From contig JAZLDG010000066.1 of assembly GCA_045614565.1 (NCBI GenBank), forward strand, positions 39,968 through 103,967: 64,000 bases of DNA, given 5' to 3'. This stretch comes from Scatosoma sp045614565. Lineage in GTDB: Bacteria > Bacillota > Clostridia > Christensenellales > Borkfalkiaceae. The position numbers and the translations under genes were made by a program. The notes under the pieces were generated by a model that saw only the letters and a program-made list of their open reading frames with translations, did not search any database and was not told the origin of the DNA. Below, piece after piece: positions 9,219-18,991 of this stretch. Every line of letters begins with the position of its first letter. The first letter of the stretch is position 1.

Positions 9219-9896
9219 CTAAATTTCTTCTTCGTCTTCTTCCACACAAACGTCTTTCATTGCTTCCGCGGTATCGATGACCGATCGGATTTTCGCCAAA
9301 ATTTCTTGCTTGCCGTAACCCGTTTCCGCACTGGAAGCGAGCAGGTTTTCCACGCCCAAATACAAATCCGCTGCGATTGCGCGCAAATGCTCTTTGAGCT
9401 TCATTTTGGAAAGCTTATCCACTTTAGTTAAAACCACGGTGAACGGCAGGGTATGATAGTGCAAAAATTCAATCATTTGCATATCGTCCGCGGTGGGGTC
9501 GTGGCGAGAATCGACGAGCATAAAAATATGCGAAATCGTTTCTTTGTCCTTGAAAAACGCGTCGAGCGTGCGCGCCCATTTATCCTTTTCCGTCTTGGAC
9601 ACCCGCGCAAACCCGTACCCCGGCAAGTCGGCAAGCACGAATTCTCCGAAATCGAAATAATTGACGAGCCGCGTTCTTCCCGGCTCGCTACTCGTTTTCG
9701 CAAGCTTTTTGCGGTTTGCGAGCATATTGATAAACGAGCTTTTTCCCACGTTGGATTTACCGCAAACGGCAATCATCGGCTTATCGGGCGTAATAAACTG
9801 TTCCGCTTTCGCCGCCGAAGTGATAAACGTCGCGTTTTTAATCACGAGCGGCTGTTTTTTATCGTTCGTTTCGTACACGGTACTCTCCTTTAACAC
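9219..9896 (-). CDS. engB: Ribosome-biogenesis GTPase EngB/YsxC
   Basis: 225 residues, circularly ordinary TRAFAC GTPase: G1 GKSNVGKSS (about 46), G2 SSEPGRTR, G3 DLPGYGFA, G4 TKVDKLS, G5 SSAETG. It is needed for late 50S assembly. It follows lon with a 7-base overlap, the lonA-ysxC order of Bacillus. The acidic C-terminus (EEDEEEI) is a small lineage feature. Confidence 0.95.
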   Translation of the reverse strand: MLKESTVYETNDKKQPLVIKNATFITSAAKAEQFITPDKPMIAVCGKSNVGKSSFINMLANRKKLAKTSSEPGRTRLVNYFDFGEFVLADLPGYGFARVSKTEKDKWARTLDAFFKDKETISHIFMLVDSRHDPTADDMQMIEFLHYHTLPFTVVLTKVDKLSKMKLKEHLRAIAADLYLGVENLLASSAETGYGKQEILAKIRSVIDTAEAMKDVCVEEDEEEI

Positions 9897-12295
9897 CGAA
9901 CGTTATCCCGTTCAGCATCGTTTCTATCCATTACGGGCATAGGTTTTGCCGCGTTCTTTTTGGTTTCCTTTTCCATTGCAAGCGCAAACACTTCTCCAAC
10001 TTCCGACACGGGAATAAACCGCACGTCCTTTTTGACTTCCTTGGGCAAGCCTTCCAAATCCTTTTCGTTGCCTTGGGGCATAATTACGGTCGTAATACCA
10101 ACCCTACGCGCCGCCAACGATTTTTCTTTCAAGCCGCCGATGGGCAACACCTTGCCGCGCAAGGTAATTTCGCCCGTCATTGCAATATCACCGCGAACTG
10201 CCCTGCCCGTGAGCGCGGACAAAATCGCCGTCGCCATCGTGATCCCTGCGCTCGGTCCGTCCTTGGGGGTCGCGCCTTCGGGTACGTGAATATGCAAATC
10301 GGTTGCCGTGAATTTTTCATAGTCCACACCAAGCTCGTCCGCGTGCGCGCGGATATACGAAAGGGCGGCTTGCGCCGATTCTTTCATTACGTCGCCGAGT
10401 TGTCCCGTCAGCTTGATTTCGCCCTTACCCGCAAAGGTATTGACTTCCACGGTGAGCGTCGTTCCGCCGACTGCCGTCCAAGCAAGCCCCGTCACCGCGC
10501 CGACCTGCGGCAACAACGCCGCTTCGTCTATCTTGAATTTCGGCGCGCCGAGAAATTCTTTGACCTTTTCTACCGTAACTTTCACGCGAAGCGAACGGGC
10601 GTTTTTCGCGCGTTTGACCGCTATTTTTCTACAAACCGTACCCACCGTTCGCTCCAAGGTACGCACGCCCGCTTCGCGGGTGTAACCTTCGATGATATAC
10701 GCAATCGCTTCGTCGTCGAATTGCGCGTGCTTTTCGGACAAGCCGTTTGCTTTCAACTGCTTGGGAATTAAATATTGTTTAACGATCTCCGATTTTTCTT
10801 CCAAGGTATACCCCGAAAGCTCGATGATTTCCATTCGATCGCGCAAGGGCGCGGGGATCGTTTCCAAAGAGTTTGCCGTCGTCAAAAAGAGTACCTTACT
10901 CAAATCGTACGGTGCTTCCAAATACCGATCGCGGAACGTCGAATTTTGTTCGGGATCGAGCGCTTCCAAAAGTGCCGCGGCGGGATCGCCGTGCATATCG
11001 GACGTGATTTTGTCAATCTCGTCCAAAAGGAACACGGGATTGATCGAGCCCGCGTTTTTCATTCCGTACAAAATCCGCCCTGGCATCGCGCCGATATACG
11101 TTCGTCTATGACCGCGGATTTCCGCTTCGTCGCGAACGCCGCCAAGGCTCATTCTGACAAACTTTCTGCCCAAGGCGCGCGCGATGGATTTCGCGATACT
11201 CGTTTTTCCTACCCCAGGGGGACCGACGAAGCATAAAATGGGGGCTTTCATATTCCCCGTCAGCTTCAAAACGGCAAGATATTCCACGACGCGTTCCTTG
11301 ATTTTTTCAAGCCCGTAATGGTCTTCGTCTAATACCTGTATGCACGTTTCCAAGCTTTGGGTGTCGATCGTTTCTTCCGTCCAAGGCAAAGAAAGCACCT
11401 GCTCCAAATACCCCGAAATGACCGTGTATTCGGGGGACGACGACTGCATTTTGTCCATTCTGTCGATCTCTTTCAAGCATTTTTCTTCCAGCTCTTGCGG
11501 AAGTTTTTTCGCTTTGATTTTTTCGCGAAGCTCGTCTTCTTCCTTGCCGTCGTCACCAAGCTCGGCGTGAATGGCCTTCAACTGCTCGCGCAAGAAATAT
11601 TCCTTTTGCGATTTGTCGATGTTTTGCCGTACCGCCGTGGCGATTTTTTTCTCGATGCGGGAAATTTCCAGCTCGTCGTTCAAGCAACGTTCAAACAGCT
11701 TCAAGCGTTCGATGACGTTGGTTTCTTCTAAAATTTGCTGTTTGATTTCCAGCTTCACGCGCATAACCGAAGTCGCTACGTTCACATATTCGTCCGCGGA
11801 TTTGCAAGCTTCCAACCGCAACACCGCTTCCTTGGAAAGCTTCCCGTCCACCGCCAAAACGTCCTTAACGAGCGCTTTCGCTGTACGGAAATACGCTTCT
11901 TCCAAAATCTCGTCGCCGCGTTTTGAACGCATTTCGTCGCAAACGGCGTAAAAATACCCGCTGTCAATGCCGATTTCCCTTGCGCGGGCGCGATAAAGCC
12001 CTTCGCAAACGACGCGCACGACCCCCGCGGGAAGCTGCGCTACCTGCTTAATCTTGGCTACGCAACCCACCTTGTACAAATCGGCGGCGATTACGTCGTC
12101 CTTTTCCGTTACGCGTTGCGTGCAAATCAGCACGAGCTTATCCGCGGACTCGCTCGCACGCGTGACGGCTTTGAGCGTCATATCCCGTCCCACTTCAAAA
12201 GAAATCGAAGTGTTGGGGAAGGCTACCTTGCCCCGTAAAGGAATTACGGGGAGAATATTCGTTTTTATGATATCGTTCATTTCGTAATTTTCCAT
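9890..12295 (-). CDS. lon: ATP-dependent protease Lon
   Basis: 801 residues, normal LonA length. N-terminal substrate domain (about 12-205), coiled coil (about 205-270), AAA+ module with Walker A GPPGVGKTS (358-366) and Walker B FLLDEIDKI, and a C-terminal protease domain with catalytic Ser682 (PKDGPSAG) and Lys725 (GGLKEK). It degrades misfolded and regulatory proteins in the cytoplasm. It is first gene of lon-engB. Elsewhere lon often follows clpX; here tig-clpP-clpX is 20 kb away. I see no CIRCE-type operator upstream. Confidence 0.97.
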   Translation of the reverse strand: MENYEMNDIIKTNILPVIPLRGKVAFPNTSISFEVGRDMTLKAVTRASESADKLVLICTQRVTEKDDVIAADLYKVGCVAKIKQVAQLPAGVVRVVCEGLYRARAREIGIDSGYFYAVCDEMRSKRGDEILEEAYFRTAKALVKDVLAVDGKLSKEAVLRLEACKSADEYVNVATSVMRVKLEIKQQILEETNVIERLKLFERCLNDELEISRIEKKIATAVRQNIDKSQKEYFLREQLKAIHAELGDDGKEEDELREKIKAKKLPQELEEKCLKEIDRMDKMQSSSPEYTVISGYLEQVLSLPWTEETIDTQSLETCIQVLDEDHYGLEKIKERVVEYLAVLKLTGNMKAPILCFVGPPGVGKTSIAKSIARALGRKFVRMSLGGVRDEAEIRGHRRTYIGAMPGRILYGMKNAGSINPVFLLDEIDKITSDMHGDPAAALLEALDPEQNSTFRDRYLEAPYDLSKVLFLTTANSLETIPAPLRDRMEIIELSGYTLEEKSEIVKQYLIPKQLKANGLSEKHAQFDDEAIAYIIEGYTREAGVRTLERTVGTVCRKIAVKRAKNARSLRVKVTVEKVKEFLGAPKFKIDEAALLPQVGAVTGLAWTAVGGTTLTVEVNTFAGKGEIKLTGQLGDVMKESAQAALSYIRAHADELGVDYEKFTATDLHIHVPEGATPKDGPSAGITMATAILSALTGRAVRGDIAMTGEITLRGKVLPIGGLKEKSLAARRVGITTVIMPQGNEKDLEGLPKEVKKDVRFIPVSEVGEVFALAMEKETKKNAAKPMPVMDRNDAERDNVRC

Positions 12296-12349
12296 ATATA
12301 TATTAATACCCGCAAACGGCGCGTTCTAAACACGCGCCTATTTTTCGCG

Positions 12350-13183
12350 TTAATCGTAGCTTTCAATGATATTTAACAGTTCTTCAAAACGGTACAAATC
12401 TTCCGTGGAATAATAATCTACGTAAATCCGACCCTTTTTATCGTTCCCGATGAGCGAAACCTTGGTGCGAAGTACCCCACGCATACGCTCAACAAATTCT
12501 TTGAGCCATTCGCTTTTCGCAACGGCTTTGGCTTCGTTTTCCCGTTGCAAAATTTCAGGGGGCGTCAAAAACGCCTTTACCGCCCGTTCCATTTCCCGCA
12601 CGGAATACTCGCGCTTGATCGCTTCTTCGGCAAAGGACAACTGCTTGTCCTTGGGCACGCGAACGAGCGTTCTCGCGTGACCTGCGGAGAGTTTTCCGCT
12701 CTCGATCAAGCCCACCACGGACGGCTCCAAGCTCAAAAGCCGCAAGGTATTTGCAACGGCAGGGCGGGAACGCCCGATGAGCGCGGCGATGTCGTCTTGG
12801 GTCAAGTCGCAATCCGCGGACAGGCGTTTCATCAAATACGCTTCTTCCATCGTCGGTAAATTTTCGGCTTTGAGTTTTTCAATCAAGGAAAAAGTTTCGG
12901 CGTTCTTTTCGCTAAACTTATACACGCGCACCAAAAGCTGTTTCACGCCCGCCACTTTCGCCGCGTAAAAATCCTTATCCGCCGCAAGCAAATGAAAGCG
13001 GCCGTCTTGTTTTTCGTTGACGGCAAAGGTAGGCGCGCCGTTCAAAAGGAAATACGCCGCACGCGATTTGATATCCTTTTTCTCCCAGTCCCCGATATCC
13101 TTTTCCGTGTCCACGAGAGAAAGGGGAACGGTTTTTTCCACGAAGCTCGTATCAAAATTCTTGCGTTTTTTGCTCGTTTTCAT
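12350..13183 (-). CDS. ParB/Noc-like protein with eroded CTP-binding motif
   Basis: 277 residues. The central helix-turn-helix region is clearly ParB-type: NLPTMEEAYLMKRL, LTQDDIAALIGRSRPAVANT, LSAGHARTLV. The N-terminal domain is poor: the conserved GERRxRA CTP-binding loop reads AADKDFYAAKVAG, and the NPxQPR-like first motif is not seen. A C-terminal domain (about 215-277) is present. No parA/soj neighbour is here; genes beside it are lon and ftsH. It may be a second DNA-binding ParB paralogue rather than the chromosome-partition ParB. Start ATG at 13183. Confidence 0.78.
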   Translation of the reverse strand: MKTSKKRKNFDTSFVEKTVPLSLVDTEKDIGDWEKKDIKSRAAYFLLNGAPTFAVNEKQDGRFHLLAADKDFYAAKVAGVKQLLVRVYKFSEKNAETFSLIEKLKAENLPTMEEAYLMKRLSADCDLTQDDIAALIGRSRPAVANTLRLLSLEPSVVGLIESGKLSAGHARTLVRVPKDKQLSFAEEAIKREYSVREMERAVKAFLTPPEILQRENEAKAVAKSEWLKEFVERMRGVLRTKVSLIGNDKKGRIYVDYYSTEDLYRFEELLNIIESYD

Positions 13184-13210
13184 TGCTGTTTGCTCCTGCT
13201 TTTTTCAAGA

Positions 13211-13235
13211 AAAGAGCTGCTTTTGGCAGCTCTTT
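13211..13235 (-). terminator. Terminator after ftsH
   Basis: AAAGAGCTGC / GCAGCTCTTT stem with a 5-base loop; the minus strand continues into TTTTCTTG. It separates ftsH from the ParB-like gene. Confidence 0.75.
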
Positions 13236-13251
13236 CGTTGGCTTTTTGGAC

Positions 13252-15186
13252 TTATTCTTCACTCGTTTCTTGCTTTTCTTCACTCGTACTTGCCACCGAG
13301 CCGAACGGATTTTCTTCGTGCGCGCCGTCACGGTTTTCCATAAATGCGATAACTTCTTTATAATCCGCGCCCTTCATAAGCATTGCCACTTCTTCGGTGT
13401 AAATGGTTTCTTTTTCCACCAAAACGCGGGACATATTATCCAAAATCGAACGGTTTTCTTTCAAAAGCTTGGTTGCGCGTTCGTGCGCGCCATTGATCAA
13501 GCGTCTAATCTCCTCGTCAATCGTCGCCGCCGTTTGCTGCGAATACCCGCCACGGCTTTGATTGCCGTATTCCATACCCATAAACACAGGCTGATCGGAG
13601 TCGTAGGCAACGAGCCCAAGCTCCTTGCTCATACCCCATTGCGTAACCATTCTTCGCGCAAGATTGGATACGTGCTGCAAATCCGCGCTCGCACCCGTCG
13701 TGATGTCTTGAATTACCAACTCTTCGGCAACTCTGCCGCCGAGCGACATACAAATATTATCCACGAGCTTATTATACGAAACGTCGTTGTCGTCCGTTTC
13801 GGGTCGCGTCATCGTATAGCCCGCCGCTCTGCCGCGGGGAATGATGGAAACTTCGTGCACGGGATCGCAATACTTGCAAAGACAAGCCAACACCGCGTGC
13901 CCCGCTTCGTGATACGCCGTACAGCGTTTGTCCGATTCGGTAACGACGCGACTCTTCTTTTGCGGTCCCATCAAAACCTTGTTAATGCCGTCGTAGAGTT
14001 CGAGATTGCCGATTAATTTTTTACCCGCGCGCGCCGCAAGGATTGCCGCTTCGTTCAAAAGGTTGGCAAGCTCCGCGCCCGAAAATCCCGCCGTGATCCG
14101 CGCAACCGTCTTGAAATTGACGTCGGGTGCCATCGGCTTGTTTCTTGCGTGCACTTTCAAAATTTGTTCCCGTCCTTTGACGTCGGGAAGATTGACGTTG
14201 ATTTGTCTGTCGAAACGCCCCGGACGAAGTAATGCGGGGTCGAGAATATCCGCACGGTTGGTCGCCGCCATTACGATAATACCGTCGTTGCTTTCAAACC
14301 CGTCCATTTGCACGAGAATTTGGTTGAGCGTTTGTTCGCGTTCGTCGTGACCGCCGCCAAGACCCGCACCGCGCCGACGGCCGACTGCGTCGATTTCGTC
14401 GATAAAGATGATACAGGGTTGGCTTTTCTTCGCCATATCGAACAAGTCGCGTACGCGTTTTGCTCCCACGCCGACGTACATTTCTACGAAATCCGAACCC
14501 GAAACGGAGAAGAAGGGCACGCCCGCTTCACCCGCAACCGCTTTCGCGAACAGCGTTTTACCCGTTCCCGGAGGACCTACAAGCAACACGCCCGAAGGGA
14601 TACGCGCGCCAAGCGACGAGAATTTTTTGGGGCTTTTCAAGAACTCTACGATTTCCGCAAGCTCTTCCTTTTCTTCTTCCGCGCCCGCAACGTCCGAGAA
14701 ACGGACTTTCAAATTGCTCTGCATATGCGCTTTGCTCTTACCGATGCTCATTGCCGACTGACCGCCGCCACCCGCCGCGCTGCGCATAATCATCCAGAAC
14801 ATAACCGCTACGAGTACCACGCCGAGCAGGGGCATAAGGCTCGTTAAAAAGCTGCCTGCGTTGGGATCGGTAAAGGAAACGGCGATTTTGGAAAGATCTA
14901 CGCCGTATTCGTTCATCGCTACGTCACGGAATACTTCAAAATCCGCATACCCGTATACGCTCGGGCCGACCGTGGAATACAGTACTCTGCCGCCACCGTC
15001 GAGCGCGAAATATTCGTACGCATCAAACGAAATTTCCTTGATATTAGGATCTTCTTTGAGCAAGGTCATAAACTCGCTCAACGTTTTCGCCGTCATATCA
15101 AACATATCGGAAAAGAGTATGCCGAGCAGCAACACCGCTACTACGCCAACGACGATCCAAATAATGATTTTTGATTTCTTATTCAA
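13252..15186 (-). CDS. ftsH: ATP-dependent zinc metalloprotease FtsH
   Basis: 644 residues. Two N-terminal membrane spans (about 8-27 and 120-138) flank a short extracytoplasmic domain. The AAA+ module has Walker A GPPGTGKT, Walker B IIFIDEIDAVG and the second region of homology, and the zinc protease site is AYHEAGHAVLA. A membrane-anchored quality-control protease for membrane and some cytoplasmic proteins. The pore-loop and HEAGH motifs are intact, and the length is typical. It stands alone with its own terminator; the usual tilS-hpt neighbours are absent. Confidence 0.97.
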   Translation of the reverse strand: MNKKSKIIIWIVVGVVAVLLLGILFSDMFDMTAKTLSEFMTLLKEDPNIKEISFDAYEYFALDGGGRVLYSTVGPSVYGYADFEVFRDVAMNEYGVDLSKIAVSFTDPNAGSFLTSLMPLLGVVLVAVMFWMIMRSAAGGGGQSAMSIGKSKAHMQSNLKVRFSDVAGAEEEKEELAEIVEFLKSPKKFSSLGARIPSGVLLVGPPGTGKTLFAKAVAGEAGVPFFSVSGSDFVEMYVGVGAKRVRDLFDMAKKSQPCIIFIDEIDAVGRRRGAGLGGGHDEREQTLNQILVQMDGFESNDGIIVMAATNRADILDPALLRPGRFDRQINVNLPDVKGREQILKVHARNKPMAPDVNFKTVARITAGFSGAELANLLNEAAILAARAGKKLIGNLELYDGINKVLMGPQKKSRVVTESDKRCTAYHEAGHAVLACLCKYCDPVHEVSIIPRGRAAGYTMTRPETDDNDVSYNKLVDNICMSLGGRVAEELVIQDITTGASADLQHVSNLARRMVTQWGMSKELGLVAYDSDQPVFMGMEYGNQSRGGYSQQTAATIDEEIRRLINGAHERATKLLKENRSILDNMSRVLVEKETIYTEEVAMLMKGADYKEVIAFMENRDGAHEENPFGSVASTSEEKQETSEE

Positions 15187-15334
15187 AGTGATTACTCCTT
15201 TTCTGCAATACTTATTTATACCCTATTATATAAGTAAATAAACAATTTGACCGTTTTTATTTTACCATATCGCAACCGCTTTTTCAAGCGTTTAACCTAT
15301 TTCGCGATAAATATTTAGCCAACTCTCACAAAGT

Positions 15335-15937
15335 TTACACAAAACTTTCAATTAAAATCTTCAATCCAATGGCAATTAACACGATTCCGCCCAGTAGCGA
15401 AGCCTTATCCGCGAGCTTATTGCCTACGCATTTGCCGATATACACCGCCGCAATCGAAAGCAAGAACGTGGTAAACCCGATAATCGCCGTAGACCACCAA
15501 ACGCCAAGCGTCAAGCCTTCGGGAGAGATCGCCGCCATTTGCAAGGTAACGCCCACCGCCAAAGCGTCGATAGAAGTCGCGATCGCTTGCAAGCAAAGCT
15601 TGCCGATGGACAAACGTTCGCAAGCGCAATCACATTTCCCGTCTTCGCCGCGGCTTTTTAAGCAATCGACGACCATTTTACCGCCTAAAAACGCAAGGAG
15701 CGCAAAGGAAATCCAAGCGGAAACCAGCTCGAACGTTTGCATAAACGCGCCTGCGATTACGCCCGTGATAAAATACCCGATAACGGGCATTAAAAATTGA
15801 AAAAAACCGAAAAATAACGCAATCAAGAGCGTTTTTTTGAGCGGCATTTTACAATCGGACATACCGTTGGTCATTCCCACGGCGCAAGCGTCCATAGAAA
15901 GCGCGACGCCCATTAATAAAACTTCTACAAAACCCAT
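15335..15937 (-). CDS. mntP: Manganese efflux pump MntP
   Basis: 200 residues in six spans. The two inverted repeats carry the metal-site motifs ALSMDACAVGM (span 1) and ATSIDALAVGV (span 4), each with the conserved Asp. It exports Mn(II). A Cys-rich cytoplasmic loop (GKCDCACERLS, about residue 98) joins the halves and could bind metal, though this is inference. It starts 10 bases from the tmk stop, so there is no room for a yybP-ykoY manganese riboswitch; it appears to be co-transcribed with tmk. Confidence 0.9.
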   Translation of the reverse strand: MGFVEVLLMGVALSMDACAVGMTNGMSDCKMPLKKTLLIALFFGFFQFLMPVIGYFITGVIAGAFMQTFELVSAWISFALLAFLGGKMVVDCLKSRGEDGKCDCACERLSIGKLCLQAIATSIDALAVGVTLQMAAISPEGLTLGVWWSTAIIGFTTFLLSIAAVYIGKCVGNKLADKASLLGGIVLIAIGLKILIESFV

Positions 15938-15946
15938 TTTATACCT

Positions 15947-16570
15947 TTATAAACAGTTTTTTTCTTTCAACTTTTGTAAAATTTCCGCGAAAATCGCTTC
16001 GGGCGTTTGCCGTCCGTCTACCCGAATAAAGCGGTTGGGGTTGGCTTTCGCCATTTCGTCAAAGCCTTGATACACGCGGTTATGAAACGCCATACCCGCC
16101 TGCTCCAAGCGGTCGTTTTCGTCCGCGCCGTGCTTACGCACAAAGGCTTCTTCGGGCGTGAGATCGATAAACACCGTCGCGTCGGGGAGAAAATTCTCCA
16201 ACGCGAACGCGTTAATTTTGCCGATAAATTCCGTGCCCAAATTTCTGCCGTAGGCTTGGTAGGCAAAGGAAGAATCCACGTAGCGGTCGCAAATGACGAG
16301 CTTGCCTTCGTTTAACGCGGGCGCAACACGGTCGGCAAGATGCTGCGCGCGCGCCGCCGCGTAAAGGAGTGCTTCGCACTCGTCCGTCATTTCAGCGTTT
16401 TTACCGTTTAATAAAATTTCTCGGATCGCTTCGGAAATTTTCCCGCCGCCCGGCTCGCGCGTGAAAATATGCGCCACGCCTTGCTCCGTCAAATATTCGC
16501 TAAACAGCTTCAACTGCGTACTCTTTCCGCAACCGTCGCAACCTTCAAACGTAATAAATTTCCCTTTCAT
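15947..16570 (-). CDS. tmk: Thymidylate kinase
   Basis: 207 residues. P-loop FEGCDGCGKSTQ, DRx motif TREPGG, and DRYVDSSFAYQAYGR match dTMP kinase, which makes dTDP for DNA synthesis. Normal length. It follows the Orn/Lys/Arg-type decarboxylase by 4 bases, the same pair as yaaO-tmk in Bacillus. There holB and yaaT lie just downstream of tmk; here they are 24 kb away. Confidence 0.96.
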   Translation of the reverse strand: MKGKFITFEGCDGCGKSTQLKLFSEYLTEQGVAHIFTREPGGGKISEAIREILLNGKNAEMTDECEALLYAAARAQHLADRVAPALNEGKLVICDRYVDSSFAYQAYGRNLGTEFIGKINAFALENFLPDATVFIDLTPEEAFVRKHGADENDRLEQAGMAFHNRVYQGFDEMAKANPNRFIRVDGRQTPEAIFAEILQKLKEKNCL

Positions 16571-16573
16571 AGT

Positions 16574-17824
16574 TTATTCCTTTGTGGTATCGATAAACAC
16601 CGTGATTTTATTATCCGTCACGCCATAAATATTGTCGGCTTGTTTAAGAAGCGCAAGTTTTTCCCCCGTAATCACTTCACCACGCGTCAAAAGCGGGGTA
16701 CAAGGGGGGAACAAACCGCAGTTTTTCGCGCAAATCCTGCCTTCCGCCCGTTCGATTTCCACCTGCTCCACCGCGCCGTTTTTGGGCAAAACAAGGGGGG
16801 CAGGTATGCGTTCAGGCTCTTTATAGGGGTATTTTTCAAAAAGCCGCGCCAAGATTTTTTTCAAGCGCGCGAAATCTTGCTTTTTTGTCGCGGGCGAAAG
16901 ATAAAACGTTACCCTTTCTCCGTCGCAAAATTCGGGATATATGCCTATGCTTTCCGCTTCCTTGTGCGCAGAAAAGGCGTTTTTACCAAAAGATACGCAA
17001 AGCTTCGTCCAGTCGCCGAGAATTTCCACGCGGGGCGTTTGCTTGGCATACGCAAACACCGCGTTTTTCATCTCGGTATTTTCAGGATATTTAACGGCGT
17101 ATTCCACGCTCGCCATTACGGGATAGGACGGGCTGGTCGTTCGGAAAATATCCACCGCCGCCGCCAACGCTTTGGCAAGTTCGTCCGTTTTCGCGCTGAC
17201 AACCGCGCCTTGGGTGTAGGCAGGCAAGCTCTTATGCACGCCGTCCACCCACATATCCGCGTACGCGCCCGCGTACAGTTTTTTATCAAAATGCAAATGC
17301 CCGCCGTGCGCGCCGTCTACGAGCAAAAGCTTGTTTTCCGTTTTACAACGCGCTTGTAGGGTCGCTAAATCGTAAATCTCGCCGTAGTAGGTTGGCGACG
17401 TGATAAACACCGCTTCCGCCGCCGAAAAAACTTCGTCCAAATCTTCGGTAAATACCAACGGCGTTAATCCCAGCGCCGCGCAACCGTTAAACACGCTTTT
17501 GTGCGAACGTTCGCAAACCGCGATTTTGTTTACGCCGAGCGTTTTGACCGCATACAACATAGAGAGTACGCCGCAAGTGCTTCCATCCGTCAAAATAAAG
17601 CTACGCGCCGCGCCGAGAATTTCCGCGATATCCTTCTCCGCTTGGGCAATACAGCCGCGCGGGCAGGAAAGATTATCCGAATAAGAAAGCTCGGTGATAT
17701 CAAAGCCCTTTCGCTTATGCCCGGGGGTATGGAAAGAGATATGCTTTTTTCGCGCTTGCTCCCAAAGCATTGCGTATATACGGCACTTTTCCCGCGTACG
17801 TTTGTCGGTGAAAATACTTCGCAT
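16574..17824 (-). CDS. PLP-dependent Orn/Lys/Arg decarboxylase-like protein (YaaO type)
   Basis: 416 residues, the short aspartate-aminotransferase-fold decarboxylase branch. Key segments: ISFHTPGHKRKGF at the N-terminus, TDGSTCGVLSMLYAV, LVDGAHGGHLHF (PLP-binding Asp), and DGVHKSLPAYTQGA with the Schiff-base lysine. Fold-type I enzymes of this group make polyamine precursors, but the yaaO branch is uncharacterised in substrate. It is translationally coupled to the membrane protein upstream (6 bases) and to tmk downstream. A copy of the 14-mer motif lies at 16797-16810 on the antisense strand, where the protein reads RIPAP. Confidence 0.88.
   Translation of the reverse strand: MRSIFTDKRTREKCRIYAMLWEQARKKHISFHTPGHKRKGFDITELSYSDNLSCPRGCIAQAEKDIAEILGAARSFILTDGSTCGVLSMLYAVKTLGVNKIAVCERSHKSVFNGCAALGLTPLVFTEDLDEVFSAAEAVFITSPTYYGEIYDLATLQARCKTENKLLLVDGAHGGHLHFDKKLYAGAYADMWVDGVHKSLPAYTQGAVVSAKTDELAKALAAAVDIFRTTSPSYPVMASVEYAVKYPENTEMKNAVFAYAKQTPRVEILGDWTKLCVSFGKNAFSAHKEAESIGIYPEFCDGERVTFYLSPATKKQDFARLKKILARLFEKYPYKEPERIPAPLVLPKNGAVEQVEIERAEGRICAKNCGLFPPCTPLLTRGEVITGEKLALLKQADNIYGVTDNKITVFIDTTKE
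16797..16810 (+). repeat. 14-mer motif copy 2 (GGGGCAGGTATGCG)
   Basis: Exact copy, extending to TT; the only one on the plus strand, antisense to the decarboxylase gene. Confidence 0.85.
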
Positions 17825-17829
17825 ACCCG

Positions 17830-18807
17830 TTACGCGGTTTTCGCTTCCGCGATGACGGCGTTGAGATAAAGCAACGCTTCGTATTCAAAACTGTCTTCCG
17901 TATTCGCAAGATCGAAAAGCATTACGTGCATATCCAAAGCGGTGGGCTTTTGCACGTTCTCGTCTTCGGTGGGAATATTGTAATAAGCGATATTTTTGAG
18001 CTTGCCCATTTTATCTTCGTCGGGGCAAAGGTTGATCGCGTATTTTCCGCTTCTAATCACTTCGCCGTTCTCGTCCTTTAATTCCAAGGTCGTGAGCGAA
18101 ATCAGCTCTTCCTGCAAGTACCCGTTAAAGGTTGTCAACGCCGCGGCGTATTTTTGAATACGCGCGACTTCGTTTTGCTTGCCCGTTTCGATTTCTTCCG
18201 CCGTTTTGAAGCGTTTGTCCTGCGTTCTTTGTATGCGCGAAACAAAATCCGTCTTGACCTTTTCTTCGTCCAGCGTTCCGTTTTGGTAGTCCCCGCCGTA
18301 GTAGCCGTTCAGATAAGTCGCCATATCGGCAAGATAGGTTTCAATATCGAATAAATAATAGAAATACCCGCCAAAAAAGGATTGCATATAGGTCGTACTG
18401 CTCACGATTTCGCTGTTTTCGTCTTTCACAACCGTGCTTTCGTCCACGATATTCGGGATAAAGATTACGTCGCCTTCGTCCGCTTGCAGTTTGCCTTGCA
18501 TCAGCTGTCCCACCGTACCCAAATCACCGCCTAACGTCGTGAAATCGGTGTAGTTGGCTTCAATAACTTCGTACGAGAACACGTTTTTTTCAAAGGCTTG
18601 ATTGTAATGATTAAAAAAACTCGTGCTTAAACCGCCGTTACAATAATAATTGAAAACGGAAAATTGTTGCGCGGCGGTAATCCGCGTCGCCGTCATCGTG
18701 AATATCAACGACCATACGACGATTGCCGCCACCGCTAACGCGATAATTTTTATCCAGTCGTAGGAAAGCAATCTTCCTAACCGCTGTTTGGTGATTTTTG
18801 CGTCCAT
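17830..18807 (-). CDS. Membrane-anchored protein of unknown function
   Basis: Not recognised. About 325 residues from the preferred start MDAKITKQ, which has AAAGGA spaced properly; an upstream in-frame ATG at 18831 has none. One N-terminal span (about 22-42: IIALAVAAIVVWSLIF) leaves a large extracytoplasmic domain with many Tyr and Asp residues and no cysteine cluster. It might be a periplasmic-type solute or surface protein, but nothing shows this. It is the first gene of a tight block with the decarboxylase and tmk (6-base gap), suggesting co-expression. Confidence 0.7.
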   Translation of the reverse strand: MDAKITKQRLGRLLSYDWIKIIALAVAAIVVWSLIFTMTATRITAAQQFSVFNYYCNGGLSTSFFNHYNQAFEKNVFSYEVIEANYTDFTTLGGDLGTVGQLMQGKLQADEGDVIFIPNIVDESTVVKDENSEIVSSTTYMQSFFGGYFYYLFDIETYLADMATYLNGYYGGDYQNGTLDEEKVKTDFVSRIQRTQDKRFKTAEEIETGKQNEVARIQKYAAALTTFNGYLQEELISLTTLELKDENGEVIRSGKYAINLCPDEDKMGKLKNIAYYNIPTEDENVQKPTALDMHVMLFDLANTEDSFEYEALLYLNAVIAEAKTA

Positions 18808-18940
18808 TTCTTTATCCTTTATTCGTTGCATAAACGAATACGTTTTACTTGTTTACGGTAAGCAGATACGATTTGAAGCGTATACCTTTACGCATAAATT
18901 TATAAACATTCTTTTCCTGTTTTGCACAAAAGGGAAAATG

Positions 18941-18981
18941 CGCGCCGATAAAATGCGCGGCTATTTGCCGCTAATCGGCGC
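18941..18981 (-). terminator. Terminator after lysS
   Basis: CGCGCCGAT / ATCGGCGCG stem with an internal secondary hairpin; minus-strand tail is ATTTTCCCTTTT. Positioned just after the lysS stop. Confidence 0.6.
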
Positions 18982-18991
18982 GTATCTTTCG

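Noticed and set aside
12318..12338. Terminator after lon or the ParB-like gene
   Set aside because: Hairpin GGCGCGT/ACGCGCC has a T run only in the plus direction, where no gene is transcribed into it.
15938..15946. Manganese riboswitch before mntP
   Set aside because: Only 9 bases separate mntP from tmk.
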